Source: Chloroflexota bacterium (GTDB lineage Bacteria > Chloroflexota > Limnocylindria > Limnocylindrales > CSP1-4). Taken from it: a stretch of DNA of 40,032 nucleotides. Positions 28,104-36,501 of the stretch are shown here, piece by piece. Within the stretch, counting starts at the first letter, position 1, and each line of letters starts with the position of its first letter. Location: positions 1-40,032 of the forward strand of contig JACPOS010000018.1 of NCBI GenBank assembly GCA_016191395.1, written 5' to 3'. The notes under the pieces are model-generated. The model saw only the letters and a program-made list of their open reading frames with translations, had not been told where the DNA came from and made no database searches. Position numbers and translations under genes: made by a program.

Positions 28104-29357
28104 ATGGCCCACCCGTCCGTGCGCTCGGGGAACTGGCGGCGCGTTCAGCTCGATTCCGTGTTCATCGGGGTCGTGAACGCGTCGGGCACCTTCCTGCCCG
28201 TGTTCCTCCTCCGGCTGGGCGCATCGGCGAACGACGTGGGCCTGCTCACCGCGCTGCCGGCGTTCACGGCGTTCGCGCTCGCGATCCCGTTCGGCCGGTG
28301 GATGCAGCGGCGGCGAAACATCGTCCCGTGGTACAGCCGGCTCCGGCTCGTGGCCTGGTCCAGCTATGCGGTGATGGCCGCGGTTGCCGCGATCCTCCCG
28401 CGCGAGCAGGCGATCCCCGTGCTGCTCGCGGTCTGGGCGCTCGCGTCGCTGCCCTCGACGGCCGCGCTCGTCGGGTTCGCGATGGTCATGGACGGAGCCG
28501 CGGGGCCCGGCGGCCGCTTCGACCTCCTGGGCCGACGATGGGCGATCGCCGGCGTCGTCGCGACGGTCGCCGTGGCGCTGGGCGGCCAGCTCCTGAGCGC
28601 CTTCGCGTTCCCGACGAACTTCGAGATCCTGCTCGTGATCGTCTCGCTCGCCGGTCTGGGCAGCTACTTCCAGTCCAGCCGCCTCGTGATCCCGGACCAG
28701 GTTCCCGTCGTCAGCTCGGCGCAGGCGCCGGTCCGAGAGCGGCTTGCCGGGCTGTGGCGGCTGATCGTGGCCAACCGGCCATTCGTCCGGTTCGAGCTGC
28801 GCGGGTTCGTGTATGTCGCGAGCATCGGGATGTCCATGCCCGTGCTGCCGCTGTTCTACGTCCACGAGGTGGGCGCACCGGATGCGTGGATCGGCGTGAT
28901 CGGGTCCGCGGGCTCGGCGGGCAGCGTGCTCGGCTACCTCGTCGCCCGACAGCTGGCCCGGCGCCGCGGCGCGACGATGACGCTGCTGCCGTCGCTGCTC
29001 GCCGCCGCCATCGCCCCTGCGCTCCTGTCATTCGTCGGCTGGCTGCCGGCCGTCGCCGCGCTCGCGTTCGTCACGGGCGTCGCCGGCGCGGGCGCGCAGC
29101 TCGCGATGTTCGACCAGATGCTGCGCACGATCCCGGCCGAACATGGCGTGACGTTCAGCTCGGTGGACCAGTCGCTCTCGAACGCGGCGATCATGATCGC
29201 CCCGGTCGTCGGCGGGCTCCTGACCGTCGCCTTCGGCGTGCGTGAGACGTTGCTGGTCGTCTCGCTCGTGGGCCTCGTCGCCCTGGTGCTGTTCGCCCTC
29301 GACGCGCGCCAGCGAGCCGCGAGCACCACCACGGTTCCGGAGGGAGGGATGCCATGA
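28104..29357 (+). CDS. MFS transporter
   Basis: A 417-residue protein with about 11-12 membrane helices and a basic loop after helix 2 (RWMQRRRN), the usual place of the MFS loop motif. It heads an operon with a fucose-isomerase-like enzyme (overlap 4 nt) and an FGGY kinase, which makes sugar uptake its likely role; this is inferred from context, as the sequence alone gives no substrate. The ATG at 28104 is chosen because similarity to membrane helix 1 begins soon after and TAGCGT precedes it by 8 nt. Confidence 0.82.
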   Translation: MAHPSVRSGNWRRVQLDSVFIGVVNASGTFLPVFLLRLGASANDVGLLTALPAFTAFALAIPFGRWMQRRRNIVPWYSRLRLVAWSSYAVMAAVAAILPREQAIPVLLAVWALASLPSTAALVGFAMVMDGAAGPGGRFDLLGRRWAIAGVVATVAVALGGQLLSAFAFPTNFEILLVIVSLAGLGSYFQSSRLVIPDQVPVVSSAQAPVRERLAGLWRLIVANRPFVRFELRGFVYVASIGMSMPVLPLFYVHEVGAPDAWIGVIGSAGSAGSVLGYLVARQLARRRGATMTLLPSLLAAAIAPALLSFVGWLPAVAALAFVTGVAGAGAQLAMFDQMLRTIPAEHGVTFSSVDQSLSNAAIMIAPVVGGLLTVAFGVRETLLVVSLVGLVALVLFALDARQRAASTTTVPEGGMP

Positions 29358-30952
29358 CGCGCGAGGTGACGCTGGTCGCATCCGGCGATCTTCGAGAGAC
29401 GGCGAACCGGCTCGGCTGGCCGGCGCAGGCCGAGCTGGAACGGAACGTCGCTGCGGCGTTCGGCAGGCACGGCGCCACGGTCCGGCGCGCCCATCCGGTG
29501 GACGAGACCCGCGGCCACGGTTTCATCTCCAGCCAGCGCATGGGCATGGCGGTGTTCGCGGGGATCGATCGCGATGCGCCCCTCGTGGTCGCCGAAGCGG
29601 TCTGGCAGTACAGCCACCACGTGCTGGCCGGCCTCCGCCGACATCACGGCCCGATCCTGACGGTCGCCAACTGGAGCGGCGAGTGGCCGGGGCTCGTGGG
29701 CATGCTCAACATCAACGCGTCGCTGACCAAGATGGGCCGGCCGTACAGCACGATCTGGGGCGAGGACCTGACGGACCCGTTCGCGGATGCGGCGATCGCA
29801 CGCTGGATCGAGACGGGCACGGTCGAGCACGACACCTCGCACGTCCGGGACCTGGATCGGTCGGCGCTTCCGGCCGCCGCTCGAGCGCTCGGCGGGCGCC
29901 TTGCGGGCGAGCTCGGCGAGCGGATGGCGATCCTCGGCGTGTTCGACGAGGGCTGCATGGGGATGTACAACGCGATCATCGACGACGAGCACCTCAACCC
30001 GGCCGGCATCTACAAGGAGCGGCTGAGCCAGTCCGCACTCGTCGCCGAGATGCGCCGGGTCAGGGCTGGCGAGGCGCGGGACGCGTACTCGTGGCTCACG
30101 GGGCGCGGCATGGAGTTCCGGCTCGGGAGCGACGGCGCGACGGAGCTCACCGAGGAGCAGGTGCTGGACCAGCTCCGGCTGTACATCGCCGCGACGCGGA
30201 TCGCGGACCAGTTCGGCTGCGACGCGATCGGGATCCAGTACCAGCAGGGGTTGAAGGACATGGCCCCGGCGTCCGACCTTGCCGAGGGGCTGCTCAACGA
30301 CGCCGATCGGCCGCCCGTGTTCGCGCTGGATGAGAACCGCGAGCTGTACGGGGGCCGGCCGGTGATCCACTTCAACGAGGTGGATGAGGGATCTGCGGTG
30401 GACGCGCTGGTCACGAACCGCGTCTGGTCCGCGCTGGGTCTCGACGCCGCGACGACCCTCCACGACGTGCGCTGGGGCGCACCGTATGGCGACGACTTCG
30501 TGTGGGTCTTCCAGATCTCCGGTGCGGTGCCTCCTGCGCACCTGGTCGGTGGCTACGCAGGCGCCGTGAGCGAGCGCCAGCCGCCCGTGTACTTCGGGCT
30601 CGGCGGCGGGACGATCAAGGGCGTGAGCCGGCCGGGCGAGATCGTCTGGAGCCGCGTCTTCCTGATGGACGGCCAGCTGCACGCAGACCTGGGACGCGCG
30701 ACGGTCGTGGAGCTCCCTCGCGCCGAGACGGAGCGGCGCTGGCAGGCGACCACGCCGCAGTGGCCGATCATGCACGCAGTCCTGCACGGCGTGTCCCGCG
30801 ACCAGATGATGGCCAGGCACAAGGCCAACCACATCCAGGTTGCCTACGGGACCGACACCGCATCGGCGGACGCCGCGCTCGCCGCGAAGGCCGCGATGTT
30901 CGACGTCATGGGCATCGCGGTGCATCTCTGCGGCGACGTACCGGTCGGCTGA
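29354..30952 (+). CDS. L-fucose/L-arabinose isomerase-family protein
   Basis: A 532-residue protein of the FucI/AraA fold, which interconverts aldoses and ketoses using a divalent metal. Recognisable parts are an N-terminal alpha/beta region ending in VANWSGEWPGLVGMLN, the putative catalytic Glu199 in GVFDEGCMGM, an acidic HFNEVDEG stretch and the C-terminal His493 in KANHIQVAYG, the position of a metal ligand in FucI. The family's common G-K-Q segment reads IGIQYQQG here, so substrate choice may differ from FucI. Start ATG overlaps the MFS stop (ATGA). Together with the next gene it forms an isomerase-kinase pair; the sugar is unknown. Confidence 0.85.
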   Translation: MTREVTLVASGDLRETANRLGWPAQAELERNVAAAFGRHGATVRRAHPVDETRGHGFISSQRMGMAVFAGIDRDAPLVVAEAVWQYSHHVLAGLRRHHGPILTVANWSGEWPGLVGMLNINASLTKMGRPYSTIWGEDLTDPFADAAIARWIETGTVEHDTSHVRDLDRSALPAAARALGGRLAGELGERMAILGVFDEGCMGMYNAIIDDEHLNPAGIYKERLSQSALVAEMRRVRAGEARDAYSWLTGRGMEFRLGSDGATELTEEQVLDQLRLYIAATRIADQFGCDAIGIQYQQGLKDMAPASDLAEGLLNDADRPPVFALDENRELYGGRPVIHFNEVDEGSAVDALVTNRVWSALGLDAATTLHDVRWGAPYGDDFVWVFQISGAVPPAHLVGGYAGAVSERQPPVYFGLGGGTIKGVSRPGEIVWSRVFLMDGQLHADLGRATVVELPRAETERRWQATTPQWPIMHAVLHGVSRDQMMARHKANHIQVAYGTDTASADAALAAKAAMFDVMGIAVHLCGDVPVG

Positions 30953-30957
30953 GCGAG

Positions 30958-32472
30958 GTGGGCGAGCTCCTCGTCGGGATCGACGTCGGGACGCAGAGCT
31001 CGAAGGGCGTGCTGGTCCGCCCCGACGGGACGCTCGTCGCGGAGGCTCGCGCCCAGCACGGGATGGAGGTCCCACGACCAGGCTGGGCGGAGCAGGACGC
31101 CGATGCCGTCTGGTGGGCGGACGTGTGCTCGATCGCCCGCAGGCTCGTCGCTGCCGTGCCGGCCGGGGATCGGATCGCCGGCATCGGGGTGAGTGCGATC
31201 GGGCCGACGGTGCTGCCGCTCGACGCCGCCGGCCGGCCGCTGCGGTCCGCGATCCTGTATGGCGTCGACACGCGAGCAACGGCGCAGATCGCGGCGCTCG
31301 AGGCGCGCCACGGAGCGGATGCCCTCGCCGCCTGGTCCGGTATGGATCTCTCCAGCCAGGCGGCCGGACCGAAGATCGCCTGGCTCGCGGAACATGAGCC
31401 GGCCGTCCACGCCGCAGCCCGCTGGTTCGTGACCGCGACGACGTACCTGGTCCACCGGCTCACGGGCGCGATGGTCATCGACGCCCACACGGCATCCCAC
31501 TTCAATCCCCTGTTCGACCGGTCCACGATCGGCTGGTCGGATCGGTTCGCGGACGGCATCACCCCGATCGACCGCTTGCCGCCGGTCGGCTGGCCGGCCG
31601 AAGTGGCGGGGGTCGTCACCGACGACGCGGCTGCTGCGACTGGATTGCCGGCGGGCGTGCCGGTGGCAGTCGGCACGGTCGATGCCCTGGCAGAGGGGTT
31701 GAGCGTCGGCATCTCGCGCCCGGGCGACCTCATGATCATGTACGGGTCGACCACGTTCTTCATCCTCGTGACCGATCGCGCGATCGGGGCCGGCTCGCTC
31801 TGGCTCACGACGGGCGCGGAGCGCGGCCAGTGGGCGCTGGCGGCGGGCCTCGCGACCGGTGGCTCCGCGCTCGCCTGGTTCCGGGATCAGCTCGCCGCGG
31901 ACCTCGTGGTGGCGGAGCAGGACGGCGGGCAATCGGCCTTCGCGGCGCTGTCCTCGGAGGCGACCGCAGCCGAGACTGCCGGCGCGGAAGACCTGCTCTT
32001 CCTCCCGTACTTCTCGGGCGAGCGAACGCCGATCAACGATCCGCTCGCGCGCGGCGTGGCGGCCGGCCTGTCGCTCGGCTCGGGTCGCGGCGACCTGTAC
32101 CTGGCCCTGCTCCGTGGCATCGCCTACGCGACGCGGGCGAACCTCGAGGCGATGCGTGCGCTCGGCGCGCCGATCACGCGGGTCGTCGCCGTCGGTGGCG
32201 GGACGGCCGACCCCTTGCTCCTGCAGACGGTGTCCGACGCCTGCGGGATCGAGCAGGAAGTCCCGGGCGCCACGATCGGCGCCTCGCGCGGCGACGCGCT
32301 TCTTGCGGGGCTTGCATCGGGTGTCATCGGGCCTGACGACGTCGCGGGCTGGATGTCGGTCGATCGGATCATCCGGCCGAGGCCGGCCGCATCGGCCGCC
32401 CACGACCGTCGGTATCGAGCGTTCGGCGACCTGTATCTCGCCACGCGCGGGATCATCCACGGACTAGGCTGA
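30958..32472 (+). CDS. FGGY-family carbohydrate kinase (xylulokinase-like)
   Basis: A 504-residue ATP-dependent sugar kinase. The N-terminal phosphate loop GIDVGTQSSKGVL (7-19) and the C-terminal nucleotide-binding AVGGGTADPLLLQ, plus PYFSGERTPINDPLARG, place it in FGGY, closest in style to xylulokinases. It would phosphorylate the ketose made by the upstream isomerase. The GTG at 30958 is 5 nt behind the isomerase stop, with GAGCGAGG as possible ribosome site. The coding 3' end contains the TAGGCT box of the next gene. Confidence 0.88.
   Translation: MGELLVGIDVGTQSSKGVLVRPDGTLVAEARAQHGMEVPRPGWAEQDADAVWWADVCSIARRLVAAVPAGDRIAGIGVSAIGPTVLPLDAAGRPLRSAILYGVDTRATAQIAALEARHGADALAAWSGMDLSSQAAGPKIAWLAEHEPAVHAAARWFVTATTYLVHRLTGAMVIDAHTASHFNPLFDRSTIGWSDRFADGITPIDRLPPVGWPAEVAGVVTDDAAAATGLPAGVPVAVGTVDALAEGLSVGISRPGDLMIMYGSTTFFILVTDRAIGAGSLWLTTGAERGQWALAAGLATGGSALAWFRDQLAADLVVAEQDGGQSAFAALSSEATAAETAGAEDLLFLPYFSGERTPINDPLARGVAAGLSLGSGRGDLYLALLRGIAYATRANLEAMRALGAPITRVVAVGGGTADPLLLQTVSDACGIEQEVPGATIGASRGDALLAGLASGVIGPDDVAGWMSVDRIIRPRPAASAAHDRRYRAFGDLYLATRGIIHGLG
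32465..32470 (+). promoter_or_regulatory. -10 box, leaderless promoter of alpha/beta hydrolase gene
   Basis: TAGGCT lies within the last codons of the kinase gene and 7 nt before the GTG at 32478. Confidence 0.45.
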
Positions 32473-32477
32473 ACGCG

Positions 32478-33452
32478 GTGCAGCGACCCATCGACTACTT
32501 CGACAACACCGGGCGCGACGACGCGTGGGCGGGCGGCGTCCGAATGCTCCCCATCACGACGCCGAAGGGTGAGTTCCGCGTCTGGACGAAGCGGGTCGGG
32601 AACAACCCGACCGTGAAGCTGTTGCTGCTCCACGGCGGCCCCGGCGCGACGCACGAGTACTTCGAGGCGTCCGACTCGTTCCTGCCGGCCGCGGGCATCG
32701 AGTACTACTACTACGACCAGCTGGGCTCGGCGTGGAGCGACCAGCCGGACGATCCCGACCTATGGACGGTCCCTCGCTTCGTGGACGAGGTGGAGCAGGT
32801 CCGGATCGGGCTCGGGCTCGACAGTGACAACTTCTACCTGCTGGGCCACTCGTGGGGCGGCTGGCTCGCCATGGAGTACGCGCTGGAGCACCAGGAGCAC
32901 CTCAAGGGCCTGGTGATCTCGAACATGATGAGCAGCGGACCCGCGTACAACCCGTACGCGGAGCGGGTGCTGATGCCGGCGATGGACCAGGCCGTCCTCG
33001 CGGAGATCAAGCGGTTCGAGGCGACCGACACGACCTCCGATCCCCGGTACATGGAGCTGCTCAACGAGCACCACTACGTCCACCACGTCCTCCGGCGCCC
33101 GCTCGACCAATGGCCGAATCCGGTCATCCGCTCGTTTGCCGCGATCAACCCGTCCATCTACGTGCCGATCCAGGGCCCCAGCGAGCTCGGCGCCGGCGGG
33201 TTGCTGCTGACCTGGGATCGAACCGACGACCTCCAGCGGATCACGGTGCCGACGCTGGTCATCGGCGCGCAGCACGACACGATGGACCCGGAGTGGATGC
33301 GGATGATGGCCGGCAAGCTGCCTCGCGGCACCTACCTGCATTGCCCGAACGGCAGCCATATGGCGATGTACGACGATCAGGCCACGTACTACGAGGGCCT
33401 CATCGGCTGGATCGGACGAGTGGAGGAGGGCGCGTCCGGACCCGCCGCCTGA
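32478..33452 (+). CDS. proline iminopeptidase-type alpha/beta hydrolase (S33)
   Basis: A 324-residue cytoplasmic hydrolase. The oxyanion segment HGGPG is at 52-56, the nucleophile elbow GHSWGGW places Ser125, and the remaining triad residues are probably the Asp in GAQHDTMDP and the His in NGSHMAMYDD. This matches S33 peptidases that remove N-terminal proline, though esterases and amidases share the fold. The gene begins 5 nt after the kinase stop but has its own TAGGCT box. Its 3' end overlaps the converging PAP2 gene by 64 nt. Confidence 0.88.
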   Translation: MQRPIDYFDNTGRDDAWAGGVRMLPITTPKGEFRVWTKRVGNNPTVKLLLLHGGPGATHEYFEASDSFLPAAGIEYYYYDQLGSAWSDQPDDPDLWTVPRFVDEVEQVRIGLGLDSDNFYLLGHSWGGWLAMEYALEHQEHLKGLVISNMMSSGPAYNPYAERVLMPAMDQAVLAEIKRFEATDTTSDPRYMELLNEHHYVHHVLRRPLDQWPNPVIRSFAAINPSIYVPIQGPSELGAGGLLLTWDRTDDLQRITVPTLVIGAQHDTMDPEWMRMMAGKLPRGTYLHCPNGSHMAMYDDQATYYEGLIGWIGRVEEGASGPAA

Positions 33453-34147
33453 CCAGGCACGACCACACGGCGGTTCATGAAGCCGGCGTACGCGATCGCG
33501 AGCCAGACGGCACCTGCCAGGAACCCACCAGCCACGTCGGAGAGGTAGTGGTAGCCGAGGTAGATCCGGCTCGTGCCGATCAGGAGCACGAGGATCCCCG
33601 CGATCGCGGCGGCGATGGATCCGGCTCGACGGCCGCGCAGCGCCCACACGATGACGGCCAACGCGCCGTAGAGCACGAGCGAGTTCATGGAGTGGCCGCT
33701 CGGGAAGCTGAACTCCGGCTGGACGGCAGCCCACTCCAGCTGTGGACGGGGCCGATGGAAGAGCAGCTTCATGGTCTCGTTCAGCGCCACGCTGCCCACG
33801 ACGGCAACGGCAAGGAAGCGCGCCTCATCGCCGTGGCGACGCCATGCCAGCCACGCGACCCCCAGAACGAACAGCGGCGCAACGACGAACCAGCCCAGCG
33901 TGGTGATGGCCGCCATCACGGCGTCGAGGGCCGGGGTCGCAAGGCCGTGGAGGAACGGGGTCGCGACCATATCCAGCGCGATCGCCTCCTGCTCCCGGAT
34001 CTCGTCGGCGATCACACCGAGGAGCAGCAGGGCGCCGAGCAGGGCGACGAAGCGACCACCGATCGCGAGCCATGAGCGCGAGCTCGAGCGAGCGGGGCCG
34101 GGGCGCGCCGGCGAGCTCGCATGGTCCGTGGGTTCGGCGGTTCGCAC
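33389..34147 (-). CDS. PAP2-family membrane phosphatase
   Basis: A 252-residue membrane protein with about six helices and all three PAP2 motifs: KLLFHRPRP (Kx6RP), PSGH and SRIYLGYHYLSD (SRx5Hx3D). Such enzymes dephosphorylate undecaprenyl pyrophosphate, phosphatidic acid or related lipids at the outer face of the membrane; which one is not decided by sequence. The GTG at 34147 has GAGG about 11 nt upstream and a TACACT box at 34184-34189. A repeat structure lies between box and start. It is divergent from the SIMPL gene. Confidence 0.9.
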   Translation of the reverse strand: MRTAEPTDHASSPARPGPARSSSRSWLAIGGRFVALLGALLLLGVIADEIREQEAIALDMVATPFLHGLATPALDAVMAAITTLGWFVVAPLFVLGVAWLAWRRHGDEARFLAVAVVGSVALNETMKLLFHRPRPQLEWAAVQPEFSFPSGHSMNSLVLYGALAVIVWALRGRRAGSIAAAIAGILVLLIGTSRIYLGYHYLSDVAGGFLAGAVWLAIAYAGFMNRRVVVPGQAAGPDAPSSTRPIQPMRPS

Positions 34148-34153
34148 GATCTG

Positions 34154-34181
34154 GGGGACCTCGGGGACCTCAGGGTCCCCG
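34154..34181. repeat. operator-like repeats between PAP2 promoter and start
   Basis: GGGGACC occurs at 34154-34160 and 34163-34169 (9-bp period), and its inverted copy GGTCCCC at 34174-34180. The second and third form an 8-bp palindromic hairpin (CGGGGACC-TCAG-GGTCCCCG) ending 2 nt from the TACACT box. Confidence 0.6.
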
Positions 34182-34183
34182 GG

Positions 34184-34189
34184 AGTGTA
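34184..34189 (-). promoter_or_regulatory. -10 box of PAP2 gene
   Basis: Reads TACACT on the minus strand, 36 nt before the GTG. The expected transcription start falls inside the palindrome. Confidence 0.45.
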
Positions 34190-34282
34190 GGTCGCGCGAC
34201 TGAGGAAACCGCCCGCCCTCGGGTGGCGTCTCCGGGCTACGCGGCCGGATACGCCGCATCCACCCACGGATGGAGCCTCGCG

Positions 34283-35068
34283 ATGTCCTCCCGAACGATC
34301 TCTCTTTCGCTGCCCGTTCCCGGTTCGCGCGTCGGCTGGCTCGCCACCGGCCTGGCGCTGGGCATGCTGGCGGCGGTGCTCGCCGGGCCGCTCCTCTCCA
34401 CCCGCCCGATCCTCGCCACGGATCCAACGGGTGCCAACGAGCACACCATCGCCGTCTCCGGCACCGGGCGAATCGTCCTGAGCCCGGACACCGCGGACCT
34501 CCGCATCGGCGTGAGCTCCACGGCCAAGACCGTCAAGGCGGCACGGTCGGCAGCCGCGACGTCCATGACCGCCGTCATCGCGAGCCTGAAGAACCTCGGC
34601 ATCGCGGACAAGGACATCCAGACCACGACGCTGTCGCTGCAGCCGGTGTACGACTACAGCCTCAACACGAACCCGCCGCGCCTCACCGGATACCAGCTCT
34701 CGAACGCGGTGGCAGTCACCGTCCGCGACCTTGGCAAGCTTGGTGACGCGATCGACAACGCCCTCGCGGCGGGCGCGACGAGCCTCGATGGCGTGTCCTT
34801 CCGAGTCGCCGACCAGACGGCCGCCGAGCAGCAGGCGCGCCAGGCCGCCATGGATCAGGCGAAGGCCAAGGCGAAGACCCTCGCCGACGCCGCGGGAGTC
34901 TCCATCTCCGGCGTCGCCTCGATCAGCGAGACGGTCGCGCCGGTCCCCTACCCGATCTACTACGGCTATGGTGCGGCTGGCGCCCCCAGCAAGGACGTCC
35001 AGACGCCCGTGCAACCCGGCACGACCGAGGTGACCGTCACTGTCGCGGTCGTATACCTGATCGGCTGA
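34283..35068 (+). CDS. exported SIMPL-domain (DUF541) protein
   Basis: A 261-residue protein with an N-terminal signal or anchor (about 18-43) and a SIMPL domain. The domain starts HTIAVSGTGRIVLSPDTADL and shows the family pattern of a long helix (AARSAAATSMTAVIASLKNL), the strand DIQTTTLSLQPVYDY, and a late Ala/Lys-rich helix before VSISGVASISE. Family members include BP26 and YggE, linked to the cell envelope and oxidative stress, with no defined chemistry. The ATG at 34283 has GGAG 9 nt upstream. Codon use is like the flanking core genes. Confidence 0.88.
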   Translation: MSSRTISLSLPVPGSRVGWLATGLALGMLAAVLAGPLLSTRPILATDPTGANEHTIAVSGTGRIVLSPDTADLRIGVSSTAKTVKAARSAAATSMTAVIASLKNLGIADKDIQTTTLSLQPVYDYSLNTNPPRLTGYQLSNAVAVTVRDLGKLGDAIDNALAAGATSLDGVSFRVADQTAAEQQARQAAMDQAKAKAKTLADAAGVSISGVASISETVAPVPYPIYYGYGAAGAPSKDVQTPVQPGTTEVTVTVAVVYLIG

Positions 35069-35093
35069 CACATGGGCAGGAGGGTCACATCGC

Positions 35094-35099
35094 TAGAAT
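35094..35099 (+). promoter_or_regulatory. -10 box of tRNA-Gly gene
   Basis: TAGAAT ends 13 nt before the first base of the tRNA. No good -35 is at the right distance. Confidence 0.5.
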
Positions 35100-35112
35100 G
35101 TGGCCCTCCCGA

Positions 35113-35188
35113 GCGGGAGTAGCTCAGTCGGCAGAGCGTCTGCTTCCCAAGCAGAATGTCGCGGGTTCGAATCCCGTCTCCCGCTCCA
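35113..35188 (+). tRNA. tRNA-Gly (anticodon CCC), CCA encoded
   Basis: A complete cloverleaf can be folded: acceptor GCGGGAG/CTCCCGC, D-stem GCTC/GAGC, anticodon stem TCTGC/GCAGA with loop TTCCCAA (anticodon CCC), T-stem GCGGG/CCCGT (with one G-T pair) and loop TTCGAAT. Discriminator T and a genomic CCA at 35186-35188. It decodes GGG. A tyrosine recombinase gene starts about 200 nt downstream, so the tRNA gene is a likely attachment site. Confidence 0.95.
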
Positions 35189-35284
35189 CTCCCTCACCAG
35201 ACCGATTCTCGGTACGGTCTTGTGCAGTGCGGTGCGGTTGACCGGTCTCGATTCCTCTCCTGGCTTCCCGTGCCACAGGGAGCC

Positions 35285-35294
35285 GACATTCTGC
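35285..35294 (-). repeat. 10-bp inverted copy of tRNA-Gly segment
   Basis: GACATTCTGC is the reverse complement of tRNA bases 35151-35160 (3' anticodon stem and variable loop). Possible recombinase binding site. Confidence 0.45.
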
Positions 35295-35318
35295 CCGCAC
35301 GGTCAGCCCGATTGAGCT

Positions 35319-35329
35319 GACATTCTGCT
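35319..35329 (-). repeat. 11-bp inverted copy of tRNA-Gly segment
   Basis: GACATTCTGCT is the reverse complement of tRNA bases 35150-35160, spaced 34 bp from the other copy. Possible recombinase binding site. Confidence 0.45.
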
Positions 35330-35391
35330 CAAGCCTTTCGAGTCCTGATGGTCCCCCGCCGGGGGGCTGGCTTCCACCTCCAGCGGGGAGG

Positions 35392-36501
35392 TTGACCGGA
35401 CGCCGGCAGCGGGATGCCGCGGTGTCGTTCCCATACGACGGAGCACCGAACCTGCGCCCGGGCGCGAACCCGGAGATGCGTGGCCGTGCCCATCGTTTCG
35501 ATCCCGAGCTTCCGCTCGCCATGCTCTTTGAGGAGTTCCTGGCGAGTTCGGCCTCGATCATTAACGACGCCACCGAGCAGACCTACAAGTACGACTGGAC
35601 CTACTTCGAGGCCTGGCTCGCCGAAGGCGGCGTACGGCCGGTGCTCGGGTCCCTAAGCCGCGAGCTCCTGGTCGCTTACATCGCTTCCCAGCAGCGGCGC
35701 CCCAAGCGAAAGGGCACAGGGACGCTGTCGTCGCACTCGGTCCACAAGTACACGCGCGTAATCCGAACTTTCAACCGCTGGCTCGTGTCCGAGGACTACT
35801 TCCCGACCGACCTTCTCGCCGGGGGCAAGCGCGGACCGATGCCGCGAAAGGGCGTTCGTGTCCTCAAGCTCGGCAAGGTCGCCGACATCGAGACGCTCCT
35901 CGAGGGCACGGAGAAGCGGGCTCGAACGAGCCTGGAACGGGCGTCCCGAGAGCGGGACCAGGCCATGATCTGGCTCGTGGCTGACGTCGGCATTCGCACC
36001 GGCGAGGCGGCCCGGATGTCGATCGGTCACGTCGACCTCGACGAAGCGTCGGCCTACGTGCGAAAGGCCAAGGAGGACCGTGAGCGGTGGATCCCCCTGT
36101 CACGGGAAACCGTGGCTCACCTCCGCATTTATCTCCGCCGCGAGCGCCCGATCCTGTCGGGCGTGCAGTTCGGCGCCACTCGGCCCGACGATCCCCTCTT
36201 CGTCTCAGCCCAGACCGGCCGCGCGATGACGACCAACGGGATCTACCAGGCAGTCAGCCGTGAGTACGTCCGCGGCGGCGGCACTGGGCGGTTCGGGCTC
36301 CACCGGCTGCGCCACCTCTTCGGCACGACGGCTTCAGAGCGGGGCATGGATCCGCGGGTCAGCCAGCTGATCATGGGGCACGCGGGGCCGGAGAGCCAGG
36401 AGCCGTACCAGCACCCGTCCAACGACGTGCTGAGGGAGCAGCACGCCAAAATCACACCGATCCGGCAGGTTCGGCCGTCGCGCGGGAGGAGGTTGGCGTA
36501 G
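35392..36501 (+). CDS. tyrosine recombinase / phage-type integrase
   Basis: A 369-residue site-specific recombinase with an N-terminal SAM-like core-binding domain (about 42-140) and a catalytic domain (about 160-350). Catalytic residues can be assigned: Arg202 in GIRTGEAARM, a Lys in VRKAKEDRERWIPL, His304 and Arg307 in LHRLRHLFGT, His330 in MGHAGPES and the nucleophile Tyr339 in EPYQHPS. All are present, so it is probably functional. The start is uncertain: TTG 35392, GTG 35422 and ATG 35476 are in frame and none has a well-spaced ribosome site. It lies just downstream of tRNA-Gly, the classic position for an integrase of an element inserted in a tRNA gene. Confidence 0.9.
   Translation: MTGRRQRDAAVSFPYDGAPNLRPGANPEMRGRAHRFDPELPLAMLFEEFLASSASIINDATEQTYKYDWTYFEAWLAEGGVRPVLGSLSRELLVAYIASQQRRPKRKGTGTLSSHSVHKYTRVIRTFNRWLVSEDYFPTDLLAGGKRGPMPRKGVRVLKLGKVADIETLLEGTEKRARTSLERASRERDQAMIWLVADVGIRTGEAARMSIGHVDLDEASAYVRKAKEDRERWIPLSRETVAHLRIYLRRERPILSGVQFGATRPDDPLFVSAQTGRAMTTNGIYQAVSREYVRGGGTGRFGLHRLRHLFGTTASERGMDPRVSQLIMGHAGPESQEPYQHPSNDVLREQHAKITPIRQVRPSRGRRLA

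Larger units (their letters stand above)
35189..35391. other. gene-free spacer between tRNA and integrase
   Basis: No coding frame stands out. It holds two inverted matches to the tRNA anticodon-arm region, listed separately, and a G/C-rich run (about 35354-35368). Confidence 0.5.

Noticed and set aside
28934-31279. 781-codon minus-strand open frame
   Set aside because: Shadow of the MFS, isomerase and kinase genes; no recognisable domain and biased composition.
32124-32654. Minus-strand open frame across the kinase/hydrolase junction
   Set aside because: Antisense to two well-supported genes and without known motifs.
35285-35329. The two tRNA-like motifs as a CRISPR or riboswitch
   Set aside because: Only two copies, short, and identical in inverse to the tRNA; an integration-related origin fits better.
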